Shown here piece by piece: positions 1 through 5,010 of a stretch of 5,010 nt of DNA (positions are counted from its first letter, which is position 1; each line of letters begins with the position of its first letter). The translations under genes were made by a program, and so were the position numbers. The stretch is from assembly GCA_946479665.1 (NCBI GenBank), contig CAMLGO010000071.1, positions 1-5,010 on the forward strand, given 5' to 3'. The notes beneath the pieces are model-generated. The model saw only the letters and a program-made list of their open reading frames with translations. It was not told where the DNA came from and made no database searches. The DNA is from an uncultured Candidatus Saccharibacteria bacterium (lineage in GTDB: Bacteria; Patescibacteria; Saccharimonadia; Saccharimonadales; UBA6022).

Positions 1-828
1 GGTGCGTAGGATCGCCTCTGCAACCTGAGATTCGGTAGGCTTTTCGTTACTTTTGGCTATCTTAGAAAGCTCATTATTAAACTGACTGCGCATTCTCTGA
101 TATTGCTCCGGGTACTTTTCGCTATCTATTACGATAGCTTCCGCTCCAGGGCCCCACGAACGTATATCTACCTTGCCGTCGACGTCAGGCGTATCTCTAT
201 TTATCACCTCCCGGCCACTAAAGCGCCCTTCGCTGTCGAGAAGATTCTCTCGACGAGCCCTATGATTGGCATACACGGTATGTTCATGCGCATGGTCGGG
301 CACTTCGTCAAGGATGCCACCAGCCTCAATGCGTGTTCCATTAGCCGACTGGTCGGTAATAACAGGGGATCCATTTTCAATCGATAGCATAACGTGTCTT
401 CGAGATGTATCCGGGCCATAATGTTGCCCTTCCCCCCATAGCTTTGCCATAGGCAATATGCTTTTATCGCCCTTTTCGGCACCACGACCTAGCGTAAGAT
501 CATCTATCCTTACAGGCTTTGTGCTAGGCACGACATTTAAGTGACCTTCCGAGTTTTCCGATAAGCCCCATAACGCAAAAGCTGCCTCACCTTCACTATT
601 CGTAAATTTAAGTATCGCGGCATATTTGTCTATATCCTTGTCAATTGGAATGCCGATCTTGCCTATAACAGATACTTCCGTAGATGAATTCGACCGAGGT
701 ATCCCCAATGACTCTGAGGTACAAATTGCTTTTGAGTCATCTAAAATAAGCGTTTCATTGTGCAATGTCTGCTCAAAGGCAGCCTTGTTCTCAATTATTG
801 GGGCTTTTTCTCGTTCAAAGTCTGGCAT
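1..828 (-). CDS. FHA domain-containing protein, C-terminus off the left edge
   Basis: An open frame of 276 codons runs from ATG at 828 to position 1 without a stop, so the C-terminus is missing. The start is well constrained: an in-frame TAG lies at 867-865 with no start codon in between. Residues about 105-170 carry the FHA signature: GR at 114-115 (LTLGRG), SRRH at 142-145 and D159 followed by SANGT at 161-165, spaced as in phosphothreonine-binding FHA domains. Residues 1-60 look polar and weakly structured. Residues 171-276 are charged, include a His-rich patch near 179-183, and match nothing I recognise; they may lead into a second domain outside the window. There is no signal peptide or membrane segment, so it is probably cytoplasmic. 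The Shine-Dalgarno is weak (AAAAGG about 14 nt upstream). ATA encodes 11 of 23 Ile residues, unlike the S41 gene. FHA identity is fairly secure; the partner and overall function are unknown. Confidence 0.85.
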   Translation of the reverse strand, partial: MPDFEREKAPIIENKAAFEQTLHNETLILDDSKAICTSESLGIPRSNSSTEVSVIGKIGIPIDKDIDKYAAILKFTNSEGEAAFALWGLSENSEGHLNVVPSTKPVRIDDLTLGRGAEKGDKSILPMAKLWGEGQHYGPDTSRRHVMLSIENGSPVITDQSANGTRIEAGGILDEVPDHAHEHTVYANHRARRENLLDSEGRFSGREVINRDTPDVDGKVDIRSWGPGAEAIVIDSEKYPEQYQRMRSQFNNELSKIAKSNEKPTESQVAEAILRT

Positions 829-835
829 ATTTGTT

Positions 836-841
836 TTTATA
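836..841 (-). promoter_or_regulatory. Possible -10 element (TATAAA) for the FHA gene
   Basis: TATAAA matches five of six bases of the bacterial -10 consensus. It lies just upstream of the FHA gene and downstream of the preceding terminator, where a new promoter is expected. No convincing -35 is visible; the hexamer 17 bp upstream, TTATGC, is a poor match. Transcription from here would start almost at the ATG and give a leaderless or nearly leaderless mRNA, which would fit the weak ribosome binding site. The region is A/T-rich, so a chance match is quite possible. Confidence 0.25.
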
Positions 842-871
842 ACCTTTTCTTTATTAAAGCATAACTACAAT

Positions 872-902
872 AAAAAAGCAACCTCTACACCATAGAGGTT
901 GC
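872..902 (-). terminator. Rho-independent terminator after the response regulator gene
   Basis: The arms GCAACCTCTA and TAGAGGTTGC form a perfect 10-bp stem (878-887 with 893-902) around a 5-nt loop. On the minus strand the stem is followed at once by six T (877-872). On the plus strand it is followed by AATAATAG, so it works in one direction only. It lies 22 bp past the response regulator stop and separates the ftsEX-to-regulator run from the FHA gene. Confidence 0.93.
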
Positions 903-924
903 AATAATAGAAGTCGTTTTTTGA

Positions 925-1329
925 CTAGACTTGTTGAGAAATGGCGTTTTCTGTAAGGCCGAGATGGAACTTCACACGCTCAACGACATCACCAATGACA
1001 ACTTGTGACTTCACAAGATAATCGTCGACGCCAAGTGATTCGGCGCGCTCTTTGTCTTTTGGCTGGCTCAGTGCAGTTAGCATGATAACGCGGATATTGG
1101 TTGTTTCCGGTGTGTTGCGAAGAATATCGAGCACGTCAAAGCCGCTAATCTTTGGCATCATTGCATCAAGTAGAATAAGATCCGGCTTGAAGTCAATCGT
1201 TGCCGACAGAGCCTCTTCGCCGTTGTTTACTTCACGAATTTCAAAGCCCTCAAGCTCAAGGCGTGATTTGTATACTGCTGCGAGTGCGGTGTCGTCTTCT
1301 ACGAGAAGGATTTTCTTTTTTGTATCCAT
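925..1329 (-). CDS. Single-domain response regulator (CheY/Spo0F-like receiver)
   Basis: This 134-residue protein is a complete receiver (REC) domain without an output domain. All signature residues are present: the acidic pair D12/D13 after the first strand (ILLVEDD), the phospho-acceptor D55 (LILLDAMMP), T85 at the end of the fourth strand (VIMLTA) and K107 (DYLVKS). It should take phosphate from a histidine kinase or phosphotransfer protein and signal by protein-protein contact in the cytoplasm; it cannot bind DNA by itself. About ten polar residues trail the last helix. The ATG start is supported by AAGGA (1339-1335) with a 5-nt spacer. The gene begins 45 bp after the S41 protease stop and is followed by a strong terminator, so it is probably the last gene of that transcript. 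No kinase gene is in the window, so its partner is unknown. The family call is very secure; the pathway is not. Confidence 0.96.
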   Translation of the reverse strand: MDTKKKILLVEDDTALAAVYKSRLELEGFEIREVNNGEEALSATIDFKPDLILLDAMMPKISGFDVLDILRNTPETTNIRVIMLTALSQPKDKERAESLGVDDYLVKSQVVIGDVVERVKFHLGLTENAISQQV

Positions 1330-1374
1330 ATATGTCCTTATATTACTAGCTTACATTCAAAAGCACAAGCGCGA

Positions 1375-2604
1375 CTACCGGCCGAGTAGCTTAAGAGCCG
1401 CCTGAAGCTGTGGATCGTTTCCGGCGCTTGCATCTTGCTGGCTAAGAACAACCTTCTGATCGGGAGCAATACCTTGCTTGTTGATATTATTACCCTTTGG
1501 CGTGTACCATTTGGCAATTGTCACCTTAAGAACCGTACCTTCACCAAGGTCAAGAACCTGCTGTACGCTTCCCTTGCCAAATGTCTTCTCCCCGAGTAAC
1601 TTGGCAACGCCATAATCCTGCAGCGCACCGGACACAATCTCGCTGGCACTTGCCGTGCCGCCGTTCACCAGCACGACAGTCGGGATACCGGCAAGAATCG
1701 CGTCCTTGCCCGTCTTCAGTTCATCGGTTGTCTTGCCGCCCGTTCGCTCGCTCACCACTACTTTATCGTCAAGCCACAAGCCTGCAACATCTTGGGCTGC
1801 GCCTAAGTAGCCGCCACCATTGCCGCGAAGATCAAGAATAACACTCTTCACTCCTTGGTCTTTGAATTGCTGCGCGGCCTTTCGTGAAAGTGAGCCGGTC
1901 TGGGCATCAAAACGAGAAATCGTTAACGTGCCGACGCCATTTTCAACTTTACTATCGACACTCGGGTTATTGATAGTACTACGAGTGACCGTGAATTCTT
2001 TTGGTACACCGCTGCGGAGTACGCTGATCTTTACCGTCGTACCAGCCTCGCCACGAACATTGCCGACAACCTTGTCGACTGTCTGCCCTGTCGTAGCCTG
2101 GTCGTTCACTGCCACGATTTGATCACCAGCAGTAAGGCCAGCTTTTTCGGCCGGATTGTCCTTGAGAACACGAATGACCGTTGGCTTCTCTTCACGCAGG
2201 CCGATCTCGGCGCCAATACCACCGCCGATATTACCAGATAGATCATTATTGAAGTCAGATGCCTCCTTGGCGTCCATATATATCGTGTATGGGTCACCGG
2301 CTGCGGCAACCATACCGCGGCTCGCGCCTTCGATCAGCTTCTGCGTGTCGAGTGTGCCGTCATAGTTGGCAGCAAGCTTTTGATAGGTGCTTTCCACGGT
2401 AGAAAGATCGAGCGTACCGCTATGAACTTTAACGCCAAATACCGGCCCGACTACCGCCAGAATGTCATTACTTCGCGTACCTGCCACGAAGCCAATGAGT
2501 GCAGTTGCCGCGATAGATAAGAAGAGAAAGCTTCTTGAAAATGTTCGTTGATGCTTGCCGCGCATAGGCGGCTTTGGTGTATGTTGCTGCTGATCTTCAG
2601 GCAC
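1375..2604 (-). CDS. S41 family C-terminal processing peptidase (CtpA/CtpB-like), membrane-anchored
   Basis: This 409-residue serine protease has the standard Ctp layout. A basic N-terminus (1-24) is followed by one hydrophobic segment (about 25-43), probably an uncleaved anchor placing the protease outside the membrane. A helical N-terminal part (about 66-122) precedes a PDZ domain (about 126-200, with the GGGIGAEIGL loop and NPAEKAGLTAGDQI). The S41 fold follows, with LDLRGNGGG at 257-265. The active site is complete: S319 in GGTASASEI, K344 in TFGKGSVQ and Q348. The Ser-Lys spacing of 25 and the further 4 to Gln match Bacillus CtpB (S309/K334/Q338), and D330 matches the conserved Asp of E. 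coli Prc. The GTG start is chosen because AAGGGGGG (2618-2611) sits 6 nt upstream; the next in-frame ATG is codon 14. Family members cleave extracytoplasmic proteins near their C-termini, including cell-wall hydrolases in some bacteria. Its position after a hydrolase gene suggests, but does not show, such a target. Confidence 0.96.
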   Translation of the reverse strand: MPEDQQQHTPKPPMRGKHQRTFSRSFLFLSIAATALIGFVAGTRSNDILAVVGPVFGVKVHSGTLDLSTVESTYQKLAANYDGTLDTQKLIEGASRGMVAAAGDPYTIYMDAKEASDFNNDLSGNIGGGIGAEIGLREEKPTVIRVLKDNPAEKAGLTAGDQIVAVNDQATTGQTVDKVVGNVRGEAGTTVKISVLRSGVPKEFTVTRSTINNPSVDSKVENGVGTLTISRFDAQTGSLSRKAAQQFKDQGVKSVILDLRGNGGGYLGAAQDVAGLWLDDKVVVSERTGGKTTDELKTGKDAILAGIPTVVLVNGGTASASEIVSGALQDYGVAKLLGEKTFGKGSVQQVLDLGEGTVLKVTIAKWYTPKGNNINKQGIAPDQKVVLSQQDASAGNDPQLQAALKLLGR

Positions 2605-2610
2605 GTGTCG

Positions 2611-2618
2611 CCCCCCTT
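2611..2618 (-). promoter_or_regulatory. Ribosome binding site that supports the GTG start of the S41 protease
   Basis: AAGGGGGG lies 6 nt before the GTG at 2604. A similar G-run serves ftsX (AGGGGGG, 4912-4906). The strong site here favours GTG over the unsupported ATG at codon 14. Confidence 0.7.
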
Positions 2619-2648
2619 AATGAAACGATTTTCTACTCATATAAGTAT

Positions 2649-2672
2649 AGCGCACCCCGAGTGGGATGCGCT
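2649..2672 (-). other. RNA hairpin between the CHAP hydrolase and S41 protease genes
   Basis: On the minus strand AGCGCATCCC and GGGGTGCGCT pair over 10 bp with a 4-nt loop (ACTC) and one U-G wobble. On the plus strand the same position is a C-A mismatch, so the structure favours the minus-strand transcript, the direction of the genes. The stem is GC-rich like a terminator but is followed by ATACTTATAT, not a T-run. It could be a weak or Rho-assisted attenuator, an mRNA 3'-end stabiliser for the upstream genes, or a processing site. TATACT directly after it resembles a -10 box but has no usable -35. Confidence 0.55.
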
Positions 2673-2700
2673 AGTGTTTACTTAAACATTAACCTAAGTA

Positions 2701-3891
2701 TTAACCGCCGAAATAGATGTACGTCGCAAAGTAACTTGCCGGTACTGTCATTTCAGAATAGAGGCCGTCAACTGCGTAGTTATACTGGCTGACTCGAACG
2801 CTTCCATCTCCGTACACGTCTTCAACCCACGCCACGTGACCCCATGGACCGTTTGTCATAACTGCCGCTGAACCCTTTCGTGGTGTTGAGCCGCGAGGAA
2901 TACCAGCCTCATCGGCGTGGCCAGGCCAGTATTTAGCACTACCATATGGGAATGAATACATCGTGCCCCATGACGGCATGTTGCCATATGCATTGTGAAC
3001 TCGCCACGCAACATAACTAACACACTCTCGGTTAAACATCCCCCAGCTATCAGAGACCGTGTCCTGAGGGACATTGGCCCACTGGCTTGGATAGCCACCA
3101 TGGCTCGCATCACCAGCTACAATATTTGCACCTACTGGAGGCCGGTTTGCTGCAGCCTGAGCTGCCCGCTCCTGAACAATCCTTTGCTGCATCTCTTGCG
3201 ACAGCTGCTGGTATGCCGCATCCTGTCCCTTAGTCTTATTAAGCAGTTCTTGTTGCTCAGCTTCTTTCGCTGCAAGAGCCTTATGCTGAGCCTTCTGATC
3301 AAGAAGTAATTTCTCGAGACTTACCTTCTGTTTATCAAGGTCTTCCTTGAGACGCTTAATCTCACCGATTTTTTGAGTTAACGTGTCGCGAATCGAATTG
3401 CGATACTCTTGCTTGTCGAGGTATTCGCTAATATTCTTGCTGCTTGCAAGCATTTCAAGTGGCGAGATATTGTCATCCACGTAAAGGTTCGCGAGCGTCT
3501 CACCAAGTGCGTCCTGATTGTCTTTGATCTTTTTTTCAGTTTCGCTAATTTTGATGAGCAATTGGTCGTGCTTTACCTGATTGGTATCTATTTGAGCCTG
3601 TATAGCAGCCTTGTCGGAGCTTAACTTACCAAGGGCATTTTGCAATGTCTTAGCTTCACCCTGTAGGCGCGCAGATTCCGCTTGGAAACTTGCTATATCC
3701 TTCTCCATCGCCGCAATACGGTCATCGTATTGATCAGCACGAGCAACCGACCCCATCTGCACTGGACCTGATACTGCCATCAAAACCGCTGCCGCGACGA
3801 GAGACGCCTTTGCGACAAATGATCTTGAAACTGGTGTGGTGGACCGTTGTTTCATTGTTTCTACCTTAGCATAAGCATTATGACGTGTCAA
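2701..3891 (-). CDS. Secreted coiled-coil/CHAP peptidoglycan hydrolase (PcsB-like), probable FtsEX partner
   Basis: The 396-residue form starts at TTG 3891; a form starting at ATG 3855 would lack the first 12 residues. A signal peptide is clear: basic n-region, hydrophobic core about 27-44, and cleavage after ARA (A52). Residues about 54-245 are rich in Lys, Glu, Gln, Ala and Leu with heptad-like spacing, predicting a long coiled coil. An Ala/Pro/Gly linker follows (about 243-265). The C-terminal 120 residues are a CHAP amidase/endopeptidase domain with catalytic C290 (RECVSYVAW), H352 (GHVAWVE) and a likely third residue at N371 (SQYNY). Signal peptide, coiled coil, linker and CHAP is the architecture of streptococcal PcsB, whose coiled coil is bound by FtsX and which splits septal peptidoglycan. 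Lying 24 bp after ftsX strongly supports this role. The TTG start has a near-perfect site (AGGAGG, 5-nt spacer); the ATG has only AAGG 8 nt upstream. Function is confident, the exact start is not. Confidence 0.93.
   Translation of the reverse strand: MTRHNAYAKVETMKQRSTTPVSRSFVAKASLVAAAVLMAVSGPVQMGSVARADQYDDRIAAMEKDIASFQAESARLQGEAKTLQNALGKLSSDKAAIQAQIDTNQVKHDQLLIKISETEKKIKDNQDALGETLANLYVDDNISPLEMLASSKNISEYLDKQEYRNSIRDTLTQKIGEIKRLKEDLDKQKVSLEKLLLDQKAQHKALAAKEAEQQELLNKTKGQDAAYQQLSQEMQQRIVQERAAQAAANRPPVGANIVAGDASHGGYPSQWANVPQDTVSDSWGMFNRECVSYVAWRVHNAYGNMPSWGTMYSFPYGSAKYWPGHADEAGIPRGSTPRKGSAAVMTNGPWGHVAWVEDVYGDGSVRVSQYNYAVDGLYSEMTVPASYFATYIYFGG
3863..3891 (-). promoter_or_regulatory. Possible internal promoter before the CHAP gene (TTGACA-17-TAAGGT)
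   Basis: A perfect -35 hexamer TTGACA (3891-3886) is followed after exactly 17 bp by TAAGGT (3868-3863), preceded by the extended -10 TG dinucleotide (TGC). The -10 keeps the first T, second A and last T of the consensus but is otherwise poor. Transcription would start 6-7 nt downstream, almost at the ATG at 3855, giving a nearly leaderless mRNA. The -35 coincides with the candidate TTG start codon, so the promoter and TTG-start readings imply different protein starts. Confidence 0.3.
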
Positions 3892-3896
3892 ATAGA

Positions 3897-3902
3897 CCTC
3901 CT
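3897..3902 (-). promoter_or_regulatory. Strong Shine-Dalgarno (AGGAGG) favouring the TTG start of the CHAP gene
   Basis: AGGAGG lies 5 nt before TTG 3891, in the 24-bp gap after the ftsX stop. It is 41 nt from the alternative ATG at 3855, too far to serve it directly. It is the most canonical ribosome binding site in the window, which is why the longer start is reported. Confidence 0.75.
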
Positions 3903-3915
3903 GTACATTTTTGTA

Positions 3916-4896
3916 TTAAATTTTGAGATAACGATGAGTTGCGAGCAGCGAGGAAACAATACCGATAAGGGCGCCGAGGGCGATCATACCGATAAGAACA
4001 AATCCGATGTAAACAGTAGCCATTTCGACAGTCGATTGGATAGCGATCTGATTTCTAATAAGCGGCTCTTTGATTGCATACAGTATCGATATACCTGCAC
4101 CAGTAGCAAGAATGGCGGCGATAAAGCCGTACACGCTCGCCTCGACAAGGAATGGTCCGCGGATGAAATTGCGATCAGCACCAATAAGTTTCATCATTTG
4201 GATCTCTTCTTTGCGGTTAAAGATAGCCATACGGATAGTATTGAAGACGATAAGCGATGAAATGGTTACGAACAGAATCGTTGCACCGATACCAATCTTT
4301 TCAGCAAAGCCAACCCATTGGGCGATATTCTTGATAGCTTCACGGCGGCTACCCGAGAATGATGGCGGACGGTCTGGATCGAGATGCGGCTGTAGCGCCT
4401 TGTCGGTTTTAACGTAGTGATCGAGCTCGGAAGTATTATTAATATCCACGAGGCTGATGCGCATAATGCCCGGGTTTTTATTTGTTGCTTCGTTAATAGC
4501 ATTTAGAATCGCCTCATTGCCCTTGTTGTTGGCAGCGTTTTCACTGCGGGCCTCAGAAGCACTTACGTAACGGACTGCTTTTACGCTACTGAGCTTTTCG
4601 AGATCTGCCTTTACGGCACTTGCCTGCTTGTCTGTCGTCTCAGTCTTGAGGTAAATTGACATATCTACCTTACTGCTAATTTGGGCGACAGTGTCGACAA
4701 GTACATTACGCGCAGCCAGCGTTGAGAAAACAATCAAAAGAGTAATAGTCATCACTGCAGTTGCCGCAATAGTAAGCCAAGCATTTCGAGAGAAGTTGTT
4801 AACGCCATAACGGCACATACGAACAAACGTCACGAAACGGCGACGGTTGCGTTTTTGCTGTGCAAAAGCCTTGGCGTCTAATTTTCGTTTGCTCAT
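3916..4896 (-). CDS. ftsX: Cell division protein FtsX (membrane subunit of FtsEX)
   Basis: This 326-residue protein has the FtsX topology: a basic cytoplasmic N-terminus (1-38, with KRNRRR), a first membrane helix (about 40-62), a large extracytoplasmic domain (about 63-198), then three helices (about 202-222, 250-275 and 294-318) and a short basic tail. After the second helix lies the family's conserved cytoplasmic stretch, RKEEIQMMKLIGADRNFIRG (228-247), followed by PFLVEA. FtsX pairs with FtsE in an ABC-type complex that does not transport a solute but passes ATP-driven movement through the extracellular domain to a peptidoglycan hydrolase during division. The ATG overlaps the ftsE stop (ATGA), indicating translational coupling, and AGGGGGG lies 9 nt upstream inside ftsE. 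The gene directly downstream encodes the expected hydrolase. Length is slightly above the usual 300 or so. No defect is visible. Confidence 0.97.
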   Translation of the reverse strand: MSKRKLDAKAFAQQKRNRRRFVTFVRMCRYGVNNFSRNAWLTIAATAVMTITLLIVFSTLAARNVLVDTVAQISSKVDMSIYLKTETTDKQASAVKADLEKLSSVKAVRYVSASEARSENAANNKGNEAILNAINEATNKNPGIMRISLVDINNTSELDHYVKTDKALQPHLDPDRPPSFSGSRREAIKNIAQWVGFAEKIGIGATILFVTISSLIVFNTIRMAIFNRKEEIQMMKLIGADRNFIRGPFLVEASVYGFIAAILATGAGISILYAIKEPLIRNQIAIQSTVEMATVYIGFVLIGMIALGALIGIVSSLLATHRYLKI

Positions 4897-5010
4897 TGCC
4901 TATAACCCCCCTGTGCTTGATCGGCGGTGATTTTTCCATGTTCGAGCGTAATAACGCGGCGCTTGAGTTTGTTAACGATATCAACGTTGTGCGTCGTGAG
5001 AAGAACTGTC
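4893..5010 (-). CDS. ftsE: Cell division ATP-binding protein FtsE, C-terminal 38 codons
   Basis: Only the end of the gene is present; the N-terminus, Walker motifs and signature lie beyond the right edge. The visible frame, from codon 5009-5007 to TGA at 4895-4893, begins TVLLTTHNVDIVN, which contains the ABC ATPase H-loop (switch) histidine. It continues RRVITLEHGKI and ends GGYRQ, close to the typical FtsE C-terminus. The stop overlaps the ftsX start by four bases (ATGA), the usual coupled ftsEX arrangement, which strengthens the assignment over a generic ABC ATPase. FtsE would bind the cytoplasmic face of FtsX and hydrolyse ATP to drive hydrolase activation. Use of TGA as stop shows the standard bacterial code. 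Confidence 0.93.
   Translation of the reverse strand, partial: TVLLTTHNVDIVNKLKRRVITLEHGKITADQAQGGYRQ

Noticed and set aside
235..254. Inverted repeat GTCGAGA/TCTCGAC with a 6-nt spacer
   Set aside because: It lies inside the FHA coding frame, has only 7-bp arms and no T-run on either side. Chance within coding sequence is the simplest explanation.
204..485. Minus-strand open frame of 93 codons
   Set aside because: It overlaps the FHA gene in another frame, has no recognisable motif, and disappears once the edge-crossing FHA frame is recognised.
103..895. Plus-strand open frames at 103-387 and 626-895
   Set aside because: They are antisense to the FHA gene, show no domain or ribosome site, and the second runs across the terminator.
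1340..1368. Promoter-like TTGTGC-17-TAATAT before the response regulator gene
   Set aside because: Both hexamers are weak, and a transcript starting about 7 nt past TAATAT would lose the AAGGA ribosome site at 1339-1335. Read-through from the protease gene explains expression better.
2644..2649. TATACT as the -10 box of a promoter for the S41 protease
   Set aside because: The hexamer 17 bp upstream is AGCGCA, inside the hairpin stem, and neighbouring spacings give nothing closer to TTGACA.
2676..2687. Short palindrome GTTTACTTAAAC as an operator
   Set aside because: Arms of 5 bp in an A/T-rich spacer are expected by chance, and no second copy or regulator was seen.
3847..4417. Plus-strand open frames of 115-137 codons opposite ftsX
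   Set aside because: They are antisense shadows of a well-supported ftsX, with low-complexity translations and no family resemblance.
4799..4984. Minus-strand 61-codon frame spanning the ftsE/ftsX junction
   Set aside because: It is out of frame with both genes across their ATGA overlap and has no independent support.

Overview
The window is a tightly packed bacterial segment with every supported gene on the minus strand. Transcription therefore runs from position 5010 down to 1. The gene set and order are the end of ftsE, ftsX, a secreted coiled-coil/CHAP peptidoglycan hydrolase, an S41 C-terminal processing peptidase and a stand-alone response regulator. This order, with moderate G+C and short spacers, most resembles a Candidatus Saccharibacteria (TM7)/Patescibacteria chromosome. 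That placement is inference from gene content, not a measured phylogeny. TGA ends ftsE, so the genetic code is the standard bacterial one and not the UGA-Gly code of Gracilibacteria/Absconditabacteria.

Layout in transcription order: the ftsE C-terminus (5010-4893) overlaps ftsX (4896-3916) by ATGA. After 24 bp comes the CHAP hydrolase (3891-2701, possibly starting at 3855). A 96-bp spacer holds an RNA hairpin that pairs better on the minus strand. The S41 protease (2604-1375, GTG start) follows, then after 45 bp the single-domain response regulator (1329-925). A strong intrinsic terminator (902-872) closes this run. A separate minus-strand gene starts at 828 and runs off the left edge. It encodes a protein with a recognisable FHA (phosphothreonine-binding) domain and has codon use unlike the genes upstream.

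How the genes may work together: FtsE (ATPase) and FtsX (membrane protein with a large extracellular loop) form the complex that, in other bacteria, switches on a coiled-coil peptidoglycan hydrolase at the division site. The next gene encodes just such a hydrolase (PcsB-like architecture). The membrane-anchored S41 protease faces the same compartment and could process or remove cell-wall enzymes. The response regulator and FHA protein suggest phosphorylation-based signalling nearby, but nothing in the sequence links them directly to division. No mobile element, CRISPR array, tRNA or rRNA was seen. No gene-free stretch exceeds 100 bp.
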